From Gammaproteobacteria bacterium (GTDB lineage: Bacteria; Pseudomonadota; Gammaproteobacteria; Pseudomonadales; Pseudomonadaceae), in the NCBI GenBank assembly GCA_012800475.1, contig JAAZJF010000075.1, positions 1-23,114 of the forward strand: DNA of 23,114 nt, read 5' to 3'. Under the pieces are notes generated by a model. That model ran no database searches. It was given only the letters and a program-made list of their open reading frames with translations, and had not been told where the DNA came from. Below are positions 1-6,260 of this stretch, piece after piece. Every line of letters begins with the position of its first letter. Position 1 is the first letter of the stretch. Position numbers and translations under genes: made by a program.

Positions 1-229
1 AGCAACGCTGGCAGATCATCCTAACCTCCGATTCAAGCTTCAGTTGCATTACTGCTACTTTCTGCTCGTCGCGGCTAAACTCAAACGCTACCCGAACAAG
101 TCCGGCAGTGTCTGTCAGCAATTCGCAAACCCTAGAAAAGTCAGACAAAGGTAAATCACCCGTTAAGGCAATACCACGATCTGCAAGTTTTCGCGGATCA
201 ACGTGAGGAGGAATCGGTGCATTTATCAT
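1..229 (-). CDS. yceD: YceD family protein (DUF177), N-terminal part
   Basis: The reverse complement from the ATG at 227-229 reads MINAPIPPHVDPRKLADRG and continues open for 76 residues to the window edge, ending in MICQRC. This matches the start of YceD/DUF177 proteins of Pseudomonas, which open with the same PIPPHVDPRKLADRG stretch. The CxxC at residues 73-76 is the first half of the cysteine motif of the family. YceD lies just upstream of rpmF (ribosomal protein L32) in most proteobacteria and has been linked to 23S rRNA/ribosome biogenesis. The rest of yceD and rpmF would lie to the left, outside the window. No Shine-Dalgarno sequence precedes the start, and a strong promoter ends almost on the ATG. 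The gene is cut by the window, not visibly broken. Confidence 0.9.
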   Translation of the reverse strand, partial: MINAPIPPHVDPRKLADRGIALTGDLPLSDFSRVCELLTDTAGLVRVAFEFSRDEQKVAVMQLKLESEVRMICQRC

Positions 230-238
230 AGGCGCGAT

Positions 239-267
239 ATTCTATGGATAGACTCAGCAACTGTCAA
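239..267 (-). promoter_or_regulatory. sigma70-type promoter of yceD (leaderless or nearly so)
   Basis: On the minus strand there is a perfect -35 TTGACA (262-267), a 17-nt spacer and a -10 TAGAAT (239-244). Transcription would begin near 232, only about 3 nt before the yceD ATG at 229. No ribosome-binding sequence fits in that space. Confidence 0.7.
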
Positions 268-415
268 AGGATATTGTCTCTTACTTGATCCAATACGCAG
301 CTGTGCTGTAAAAATCAGCGCTCATTTACGGGCGCATAGCAGCAAAGTAAATATTGTTTCTACGCTGATGTATTATATGCCAAACTCCAACTGTAGAAAT
401 TATTAGTAAGGTCCT

Positions 416-1216
416 ATGTCAACTCTGCTTTTTAGTCTGTTTGCTGCACTATTTTACGGTGCGACGTGCTTATACCTTATAAGCTGTTTATGGCGTCGTG
501 TACCTATTCATAAAGTACTGGTGACGAGTCTCACCACGCTGGGCTTTGTAGCGCATGGTATGCAACTGTCTGCTCTGCTTTTATCAGAGCAAGGCTTGTT
601 ATTGAGCCTATTTAATGTCGCCAGTTTGATGACCTTCTCCATCACGGGCTGCGTACTGCTGTGCTTAACGCGCATTTCAGTCCATATACTGTTATTACCT
701 TTACTCAGCCTGAGTGCTTTGACAGTGGTGTGTGCGCAATTTTTACCACAAGGCCAGCTATCCCCTATTAATGAAGCGCCCGGTATTTTGGCGCATATCC
801 TGTTATCGATTTTGGCTTACGGGATGATTACCATTGCGGTATTCCAATCACTCGTCCTTTTAGCTCAAGACCAACAACTGCGTAAACGCCCCGTTTCCAC
901 GCTGATCAGACACTTCCCACCCTTACAAAGCATGGAAAGCTTGTTGTTCGGCTTTCTATGGGCGGGCTGGTTGTTGCTTTCCTTATCGCTGGCCAGCGGT
1001 TGGCTGTTTTTAGACGACCTATTTGCGCAACATTTAATGCATAAAACTATTTTGTCCTGCATCGCTTGGCTGGTCTTTGCTATCTTGCTTTGGGGTCGCC
1101 ACCAACTGGGCTGGCGCGGTCACAAAGCCATTCGCTGGACTGTCGCAGGCTTCTTACTTTTGATGCTGGCCTACTTCGGCAGTAAATTAGTCCGTGAATT
1201 TATTTTAGTTATTTGA
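416..1216 (+). CDS. ypjD: YpjD, CcsA/HemX-type cytochrome c assembly-like inner membrane protein
   Basis: 266 residues made almost wholly of hydrophobic segments (about eight predicted membrane spans), with a last span ending FLLLMLAYFGSKLVREFILVI-like. This is the size and pattern of YpjD, a member of the CcsA/HemX-like cytochrome c assembly family whose exact role is not known. The identification also rests on the neighbour: in E. coli and Pseudomonas ypjD sits directly before the CorB/YfjD gene, as here (the next gene starts about 6-12 nt after this stop). In those genomes ffh precedes ypjD on the other side, whereas here the neighbour is yceD. The ATG at 416 has a TAAGG ribosome-binding sequence at 407-411. 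The upstream AT-rich stretch 348-376 contains a possible -10 TATTAT (371-376) but no good -35. Confidence 0.8.
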   Translation: MSTLLFSLFAALFYGATCLYLISCLWRRVPIHKVLVTSLTTLGFVAHGMQLSALLLSEQGLLLSLFNVASLMTFSITGCVLLCLTRISVHILLLPLLSLSALTVVCAQFLPQGQLSPINEAPGILAHILLSILAYGMITIAVFQSLVLLAQDQQLRKRPVSTLIRHFPPLQSMESLLFGFLWAGWLLLSLSLASGWLFLDDLFAQHLMHKTILSCIAWLVFAILLWGRHQLGWRGHKAIRWTVAGFLLLMLAYFGSKLVREFILVI

Positions 1217-1228
1217 GGCCATTTGCTT

Positions 1229-2485
1229 GTGGACGATATGCACATCAGCTACTTGTTAGGCTTGCTGATTTTCCTGATTATTTGTTCTGCGTTTTTCTCC
1301 AGCTCCGAAACGGGCTTACTGACATTAAACCGCTACCGCTTACGCCATATGAGCCGCGAAGGTAATCGCAGCGCACAACGCGCACAGCGCTTACTGAGCA
1401 CGCCTGATCGTTTGCTCGGCACAATCTTAGTTGGCAATAACGTTGTCAACATTCTGGCAGCCTCGATTGCAACCGTTATTGCAGTTGAGTTATGGGGGGA
1501 TGCCGGCGTTGCGATTGCCACCATCGGCCTGACGATTGTGGTGCTTATTTTTGGTGAAATCACCCCCAAAACTCTAGCAGCATTACGCCCCGAACTGATT
1601 GCTTTCCCAGCCAGCCGTGTCATTTTATTACTGATGACGCCCTTGTACCCGATCGTCTGGTTAACCGGCGCAATCAGTAACAGCTTACTGCGTTTATTTG
1701 GTGTGGATCCGCGCCATCATTCATCTGAAAGTCTCTCGACTGAGGAGTTGCGCAGTGTCGTACGTGAAGCTGGGCAAGAGTTGCCTGGCAATCGTCAAGA
1801 TATGTTGCTGGGTATTTTAGATTTAGAAAATGTCACAGTGAACGACATTATGATCCCGCGCAATGAAGTGTTCGGGATCGACCTCAACAGCAATCTCGAT
1901 CAAATTATTTGGCAGTTGCGCACCACCACGCACACACGCTTGCCGCTGTACCGCGAGAATATCAACCAAATTATTGGCGTGATTCATATGCGTCAAATTG
2001 CCCGTTTACTGACGCTCAACAAACTCACACACAATGATTTGCAAGAAGCCTGTAGTGACCCCTATTTTGTCCCAGAAAGCACACCTCTATCCACACAACT
2101 ACTGAACTTTCAAAAGCAGAAACGTCGCATTGGTATCGTGGTCGATGAATATGGTGACGTGGAAGGTATTGTCACACTGGAAGATATCTTGGAAGAAATT
2201 GTCGGTGAGTTCAGCGATCACGATCGCCGTGCGGCACCCGAAGTGCGCCAATTGAGCGACGGCAGTTACACCATTGACGGTGCCGCCTATATCCGCGATA
2301 TCAATAAAGCCTTGGAATGGGAGCTGCCCAGTGACGGCCCCAAAACACTCAACGGACTGATCACTGAAGTGCTGGAGTTTATTCCTGAAGGAGCCGTCTG
2401 TATTCAGGTCGGCCCCTATTATCTAGAAACGCTGGAAATTAAAGATAATCGCGTCAGCCGCGCCCGCTTATGGGAAAGCCTCTAA
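1229..2485 (+). CDS. corB: CNNM/CorB-type transporter with DUF21, CBS pair and CorC_HlyC domains
   Basis: The protein has an N-terminal DUF21 (CNNM) membrane domain (about residues 5-185, with the typical FFSSSETG and NRYRLRH stretch), two CBS domains (about 200-325, including VNDIMIPRNEV and EYGDVEGIVTLEDILEEIVGE) and a C-terminal CorC_HlyC domain (about 335-415). This is the full architecture of CorB/YfjD, linked to magnesium/cobalt export at the inner membrane; CBS domains usually sense nucleotides. The start is uncertain. GTG at 1229 gives MDDMHIS..., TTG at 1223 is six bases earlier, and ATG at 1238 is nine bases later. A GAGG at 1215-1218, overlapping the ypjD stop, favours 1223 or 1229. 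Translation is probably coupled to ypjD. Confidence 0.9.
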   Translation: MDDMHISYLLGLLIFLIICSAFFSSSETGLLTLNRYRLRHMSREGNRSAQRAQRLLSTPDRLLGTILVGNNVVNILAASIATVIAVELWGDAGVAIATIGLTIVVLIFGEITPKTLAALRPELIAFPASRVILLLMTPLYPIVWLTGAISNSLLRLFGVDPRHHSSESLSTEELRSVVREAGQELPGNRQDMLLGILDLENVTVNDIMIPRNEVFGIDLNSNLDQIIWQLRTTTHTRLPLYRENINQIIGVIHMRQIARLLTLNKLTHNDLQEACSDPYFVPESTPLSTQLLNFQKQKRRIGIVVDEYGDVEGIVTLEDILEEIVGEFSDHDRRAAPEVRQLSDGSYTIDGAAYIRDINKALEWELPSDGPKTLNGLITEVLEFIPEGAVCIQVGPYYLETLEIKDNRVSRARLWESL

Positions 2486-2487
2486 CT

Positions 2488-2528
2488 CAAAAACCCAGCC
2501 ATCTCACAACTCAGTGGTGATATGGCTG
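2488..2528 (-). terminator. Intrinsic terminator of the purT operon
   Basis: On the minus strand, CAGCCAT (2522-2528) pairs perfectly with ATGGCTG (2496-2502), with more partial pairing inside, and is followed by GGTTTTT (2488-2495). The purT stop codon (2504-2506) lies inside the loop. There is no T-run on the plus side, so this should act on purT rather than on the convergent corB. Confidence 0.65.
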
Positions 2529-3685
2529 ATCACCTGCAAGGCCTTTTCACGAGCAGCGGCAACGGTGTCCGCTTGAGCTAAAGCCACACCCATGCGGCGC
2601 TCGCCTTCAACAGCCGGCTTACCAAACAAGCGCAGCGCAGTATCAGACTCTTGTAATGCACGAGCTAAACCTGAAAAAGCCGTGTGCGTCGAATGCCCCT
2701 GCACCAGCAATACTGCCGACGCTGTAGCACCCAGTTGACGAATCGCAGGGATCGGCAAGCCAAGAATGGCGCGAGCATGCAATGCAAACTCAGATAAATC
2801 TTGCGACATTAAAGTCACTAAGCCAGTGTCATGTGGGCGCGGTGAAACCTCACTGAACCACACCTCGTCACCTTTGACAAACAACTCAACCCCAAACACT
2901 CCACGGCCACCCAAGGCGTCGGTAATGCTATGCGCAATATGCTGAGCTTGGGCTAAAGCTGCAGCACTCATCGCTTGCGGTTGCCATGACTGCACATAAT
3001 CACCGCGCTCTTGCAAATGCCCAATCGGCTCACAAAAACTGGTGCCATCAATATGGCATACGGTCAGCAACGTGATTTCATAATCAAAATCAATAAAGCC
3101 CTCTACAATGACTCGCCCAGCACCCGTACGGCCGCCCTCTTGGGCAATTTTCCAAGCAGCGTTCAAATCATCGGCACTATGCAAAACACTTTGCCCTTTA
3201 CCAGACGAGCTCATCAGCGGCTTGACCACACAGGGATACCCCACCTGCTCCACCCCTGCGCAATACTCGGCATAATGATCAGCAAAACAGTAAGGCGAAG
3301 TCGGCAGTGCTAACTCTTCAGCAGCAAGGCGGCGAATACCTTCACGATCCATGGTCAGTTGCGCTGCTCGCGCCGTTGGAATCACGGTAAAACCCTCAGC
3401 TTCGAGCGCCACTAATGTTGCCGTAGCAATAGCTTCAATCTCAGGCACGATATAGTCAGGCTTTTCCAGTTCAATCACCTGACGTAAAGCCGCATCATCC
3501 AACATATTAATCACATGACTGCGGTGCGCAACCTGCATCGCTGGGGCATTGGCATAACGATCTACAGCAATGACTTCAACACCAAAGCGCTGCAGCTCAA
3601 TTGCCACTTCTTTACCCAACTCTCCTGAACCACAGAGCAATACACGCACTGCACTGGCTGACAACGGCGTTCCTATACGGGGCAT
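2504..3685 (-). CDS. purT: Formate-dependent GAR transformylase (PurT)
   Basis: 393 residues, against 392 in E. coli. PurT uses formate and ATP to formylate glycinamide ribonucleotide, the third step of purine synthesis, as the folate-independent alternative to PurN. The N-terminal dinucleotide-like region shows GSGELGKEVAIELQRFGVEV. The ATP-grasp core shows KPLMSSSGKGQS (phosphate-binding loop) and later GVFGVELFVKGDEVWFSEVSPRPHDTG, which carries the metal-binding Glu/Asn-type residues of the family. The start at 3685 has GAGG seven nt upstream. It is the last gene of a four-gene minus-strand operon, only 16 nt after the DUF1289 stop. PurL, the next enzyme in the pathway, is encoded about 2.6 kb away. 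Confidence 0.97.
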   Translation of the reverse strand: MPRIGTPLSASAVRVLLCGSGELGKEVAIELQRFGVEVIAVDRYANAPAMQVAHRSHVINMLDDAALRQVIELEKPDYIVPEIEAIATATLVALEAEGFTVIPTARAAQLTMDREGIRRLAAEELALPTSPYCFADHYAEYCAGVEQVGYPCVVKPLMSSSGKGQSVLHSADDLNAAWKIAQEGGRTGAGRVIVEGFIDFDYEITLLTVCHIDGTSFCEPIGHLQERGDYVQSWQPQAMSAAALAQAQHIAHSITDALGGRGVFGVELFVKGDEVWFSEVSPRPHDTGLVTLMSQDLSEFALHARAILGLPIPAIRQLGATASAVLLVQGHSTHTAFSGLARALQESDTALRLFGKPAVEGERRMGVALAQADTVAAAREKALQVISHITTEL

Positions 3686-3701
3686 TACATATCCTCACTG
3701 A

Positions 3702-3905
3702 TTAACTGAACACACCCTGCTTGCGAGCGCGAGCGTTTACCTGCTGGAGCACCTCACGGCGCTCCTCGTTGGTCATTTTTCCCCAACGACTGATTTCGTC
3801 ACCAGTGCGCTGACACCCCATGCAAATATCATCGATATCTAAAGCACATAAGCTGACGCATGGAGAACGCACTGGTTTTTCACGTAAATTAAGCGATGTC
3901 GTCAT
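3702..3905 (-). CDS. DUF1289 family protein
   Basis: A 67-residue protein with four closely spaced cysteines (SPCVSLCALDIDDICMGCQRT, about residues 14-34) followed by EISRWGKMTNEERREVL. This is the DUF1289 (PF06945) pattern; the cysteines suggest metal binding, but no function is established. A longer reading from 3962 exists, but the ATG at 3905 is chosen because it has AGGA about eight nt upstream and gives the family N-terminus. That start overlaps the end of the gamma-carbonic anhydrase gene by 17 nt, so the two are likely translationally coupled. purT follows 16 nt later. Confidence 0.85.
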   Translation of the reverse strand: MTTSLNLREKPVRSPCVSLCALDIDDICMGCQRTGDEISRWGKMTNEERREVLQQVNARARKQGVFS

Positions 3906-4422
3906 GATCTTCCTGTAACTGTTGGGCATAACGCTGGGCATTATGCACATAATTACCGGCATTGGCTTCTAATCCTCTTTTTTGCTCAGCCGTCAACTCA
4001 CGCACAACTTTACCGGGCGAGCCCATAACCATACTGCCATCAGGGATATGTTTACCTTCAGTGATCAACGCATTGGCGCCAATAATGCAATGTTTACCAA
4101 TAACGGCATCATTCAAAATAACTGCACCAATACCAATCAAACTGTGATCGCCCACAGTACAACCATGCAACATGGCATTGTGCCCAACGGTCACGCCTTT
4201 ACCCAAGGTCAACGGCGAGCCCATATCGGTGTGCATGACGGTGCCATCTTGCACATTGCTGTTTTCACCAATATGAATTAATTCATTATCGCCACGCAAT
4301 ACGGCGTTAAACCAGACACTGGCCCCTGCATCCAAACGCACTTTACCAATCACGGCAGCAGTGGGTGCAATCCAGCTCGTAGGGTGTGCGTCGACGCGGC
4401 TTTGTGCTAAACGGTATTTCAT
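3889..4422 (-). CDS. Gamma-carbonic anhydrase family protein (left-handed beta-helix)
   Basis: 177 residues of hexapeptide-repeat sequence (repeats visible from about residue 20 to 150, for example GENSNVQDG, LGKGVTVGHNAML, IIGANALI), giving a left-handed parallel beta-helix that trimerises. The three histidines that bind zinc in gamma-class carbonic anhydrases are at expected places: His64 (VMHTD), His81 (GHNAML) and His86 (LHGC). It belongs to the YrdA/PaaY-like group, in which enzymatic activity varies, so the carbonic anhydrase label is a family name rather than a proven activity. The start has AAAGGA seven nt upstream and lies 25 nt after the Nudix gene stop. The 3' end overlaps the DUF1289 gene. 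Confidence 0.93.
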   Translation of the reverse strand: MKYRLAQSRVDAHPTSWIAPTAAVIGKVRLDAGASVWFNAVLRGDNELIHIGENSNVQDGTVMHTDMGSPLTLGKGVTVGHNAMLHGCTVGDHSLIGIGAVILNDAVIGKHCIIGANALITEGKHIPDGSMVMGSPGKVVRELTAEQKRGLEANAGNYVHNAQRYAQQLQEDHDDIA

Positions 4423-4447
4423 CGGTCATTCCTTTTATGATTGTTAT

Positions 4448-5056
4448 TTAGACTTCTTTTTTACTCAATTGCGGTGGTTCACTGAGTACAATCTCGGTGT
4501 CATAAACTAAGTTCACCAACTCCACCAACATTAATGCGGTCAGACCCCATATTTTATAACCCGAAAAATGATAACTGGGTACATACCAAGTGCGTCCTTG
4601 ATAATCAATACGATGGGTATTGTGGCGCGGATCAGTTGCAAAAAAATCCAAGGGCACGGAGAAAATAGATTCAATTTCCCCGGCATTCGCTTGATACTCA
4701 ACCGCTTCAGGAATAAAGCCGACATAAGGCGTGACCTTGACGCCGTGGCGCGAGATCACTTCGCTTAACGGCCCGACAACATCCACCAAGTCAGGTGCTA
4801 AACCGACTTCTTCATGGGCTTCTCGTAATGCGGTGCGGATTAAGTTTTCATCTTCAGGGTCGCGCCGTCCACCTGGGAAAGCCACCTCGCCACCATGCGT
4901 AGAGAGATTTTGTGCACGCAAGGTCAGCAATAACTCTGGGTTACCGGTGCGCGTTAGCGGCATCAGTACCGCGGCCTCGCGCGCTTGCTCAGGTAGGAGT
5001 AAAGATCGTGGTGAATAACTTTGTATACGTTTTGTAAAATGATTAAACATGGGCAT
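4448..5056 (-). CDS. Nudix CoA pyrophosphatase (NudL/YeaB type)
   Basis: 202 residues. The Nudix core REAHEEVGL (78-86) is preceded by the signature of the CoA-specific UPF0035 subgroup, LLTLRAQNLSTHGGEVAFPGG (about 43-63). Enzymes of this group split CoA into 3',5'-ADP and phosphopantetheine and need Mg2+ or Mn2+. Aligning FPGG...TALREA by eye to E. coli NudL gives the same spacing. ATG at 5056 is chosen over the in-frame ATG at 5050 because a GAGG lies eight nt upstream of it. It is the first gene of the Nudix, gamma-CA, DUF1289, purT operon and diverges from the L,D-transpeptidase gene. The 195-nt divergent region contains an 11-bp palindrome GCGATGATCGC (5153-5163). Confidence 0.92.
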   Translation of the reverse strand: MPMFNHFTKRIQSYSPRSLLLPEQAREAAVLMPLTRTGNPELLLTLRAQNLSTHGGEVAFPGGRRDPEDENLIRTALREAHEEVGLAPDLVDVVGPLSEVISRHGVKVTPYVGFIPEAVEYQANAGEIESIFSVPLDFFATDPRHNTHRIDYQGRTWYVPSYHFSGYKIWGLTALMLVELVNLVYDTEIVLSEPPQLSKKEV

Positions 5057-5251
5057 ACTCTATACCTCAATATGCTTTCATCATGCCAGAAGCTGCAGCA
5101 GCACCCAAGTAACTTATCGGTTATCAAGCTAAAATCCTGTGCTCGTACTTGCGCGATGATCGCTAGTTGTCTGCAATACGATTAGAATGCGTGATGCTTA
5201 TGTACAGTGTGTTTGGCCTGTTATTTTGATTCTATTTTGGATGCTTTGCTT

Positions 5252-5755
5252 ATGCGCGTTTTATGTTTTGCAGTGTTTGTGTTATCGCTGATGTCATTTG
5301 CAAATAGCGCCTATTCAACACAGAACACCATGGCGACGATTGATAAAATTTTAGTGGTGAAGTCAGAGCGTAAGCTGCATTTAATGCATCGCGATACGGT
5401 GGTGAAGTCGTATCGTGTGTCGCTGGGTAAAAAGTCAGGGCCTAAGCAGTATGAAGGCGATCAACGCACACCTGAAGGAATCTATGCAATTAACTGGCGC
5501 AAGCACAGTGATAATTTTAATTTATCGATGCATATTTCTTATCCCAACGCGAAAGATGTACAGCGCTCACAAGAAAGCGGCTTACCGCCCGGCGGCATGA
5601 TTATGTTGCATGGCACGCCCAATGATGAAGAGTATCCAGAGTGGTTTTTTAATACGCTCGACTGGACTGAAGGTTGTATTGCCTTGACCAACCCCGATAT
5701 GAAAGAAGTATGGGAAGCGGTACAGGACGGTACTTTAATTGAGATTCGCCCGTAA
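5252..5755 (+). CDS. Exported L,D-transpeptidase (YkuD-fold) family protein, YafK-like
   Basis: 167 residues from the ATG at 5252, which begins a signal peptide (MRVLCFAVFVLSLMSFANSA). An in-frame start at 5207 would place 15 extra residues before it and is less likely. The YkuD domain covers about residues 31-165. The active-site motif is HG (120-121, MLHGTPND) and TEGCIALTN with the catalytic cysteine at 142. This is the TxGCIAxTN variant found in YafK/DpaA-type proteins rather than the SxGCxR of classical cross-linking enzymes. E. coli YafK (DpaA) removes Braun lipoprotein from peptidoglycan, so this protein may act as a hydrolase or a transpeptidase. It is monocistronic, and no convincing terminator or promoter was found. 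Confidence 0.88.
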   Translation: MRVLCFAVFVLSLMSFANSAYSTQNTMATIDKILVVKSERKLHLMHRDTVVKSYRVSLGKKSGPKQYEGDQRTPEGIYAINWRKHSDNFNLSMHISYPNAKDVQRSQESGLPPGGMIMLHGTPNDEEYPEWFFNTLDWTEGCIALTNPDMKEVWEAVQDGTLIEIRP

Positions 5756-5810
5756 TCGCTCCTTTTAGTGAATGACTGGTGCTGCATATTTAGAATGTGT
5801 ATGCGCCTCA

Positions 5811-5956
5811 TAAAAACAGATATGTGCATGTCGTACAGCGTTCATGCTGCTTTTCCCTCCACGGGGCGTCCCGCCCCAAGTCGGGCGCTGCGCCATCCAT
5901 GGCTCCGCTGGCCGCAGCATGAGCGCTGTACTTATTGATCAGTGATGGTGTTGGCA
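5811..5956 (+). repeat. Structured intergenic repeat, copy 1 (complete)
   Basis: The left arm GTACAGCGTTCATGCTGC (5833-5850) pairs with the right arm GCAGCATGAGCGCTGTAC (5914-5931), 18 positions with one G-T wobble. The 63-nt loop carries a small hairpin GGGGC/GCCCC (5863-5867 with 5873-5877) and a conserved core GGCGCTGCGCCATCCATGG (from 5884), itself containing GCCAT-CC-ATGGC. A left flank TAAAAACAG...TGTGCATGTC (5811-5832) and a right flank TTATTGATCAGTGATGG (5932 onward) recur at other copies. Compare 22837-22960 and 23041-23114. Confidence 0.8.
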
Positions 5957-6089
5957 TGTTCGCAATATGTTTCTCATGTATTCAACTGCAACGGGATAGC
6001 GACCTGAAATCTTATTTTTAGGGATCCATGCTGCGGGACTGCAAACACTGCACAGGGTCAACGAGTACTGCAGGGTGAGTGTGACAAGC

Positions 6090-6132
6090 GCAGCATGAGC
6101 GCTGTACTTGTTGATCCGTGATGGTGCTGGCA
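6090..6132 (+). repeat. Partial repeat copy (right arm and right flank only)
   Basis: This 43-nt stretch matches 5914-5956 with three mismatches. It contains the identical right arm GCAGCATGAGCGCTGTAC followed by TTGTTGATCCGTGATGGTG. No matching left arm or conserved core was found upstream, so it appears to be a truncated copy or a local duplication. Confidence 0.75.
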
Positions 6133-6213
6133 AGTCTGCTCTATTGACTGGCGCTGCGTGAACATCTTGCGGACGAGCAGTCCGCGCTCCCATCATCGCA
6201 TAAGCCAGATAGC

Positions 6214-6242
6214 ACAACGCCGCTGACTGGCAGCGGCGTTGT
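6214..6242 (-). terminator. Probable purL terminator hairpin
   Basis: A perfect 11-bp stem, ACAACGCCGCT (6214-6224) with AGCGGCGTTGT (6232-6242), and a 7-nt loop begins about 19 nt after the purL stop. The stem is strong, but no clear T-run follows on either strand, so termination may be weak or Rho-assisted. Confidence 0.55.
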
Positions 6243-6260
6243 TGGTGTTGCTAGGCTGAT

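Larger units (their letters stand above)
5756..6260. other. 505-nt repeat-bearing gap between the L,D-transpeptidase gene and purL
   Basis: The gap lies between convergent genes. It holds one full structured repeat (5811-5956), a second partial copy of its right end (6090-6132) and the purL terminator (6214-6242). No believable gene was found: the 92-codon reading on the minus strand (5939-6217) runs through both repeat copies. The remaining sequence, about 5957-6089 and 6133-6213, shows nothing recognisable. Confidence 0.7.

Noticed and set aside
203..406. 67-codon plus-strand frame between yceD and ypjD
   Set aside because: It overlaps the yceD coding start and promoter on the other strand and has no family-like sequence.
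5811..5956. Reading the repeat as a MITE with terminal inverted repeats
   Set aside because: Arms would be nearly identical between copies of a MITE family, whereas here they differ with compensation, and no flanking target duplication was seen.
5939..6217. 92-codon minus-strand reading frame in the repeat-bearing gap
   Set aside because: It runs through both repeat copies, has no ribosome-binding sequence and no recognisable domain; its openness follows from the repeat composition.
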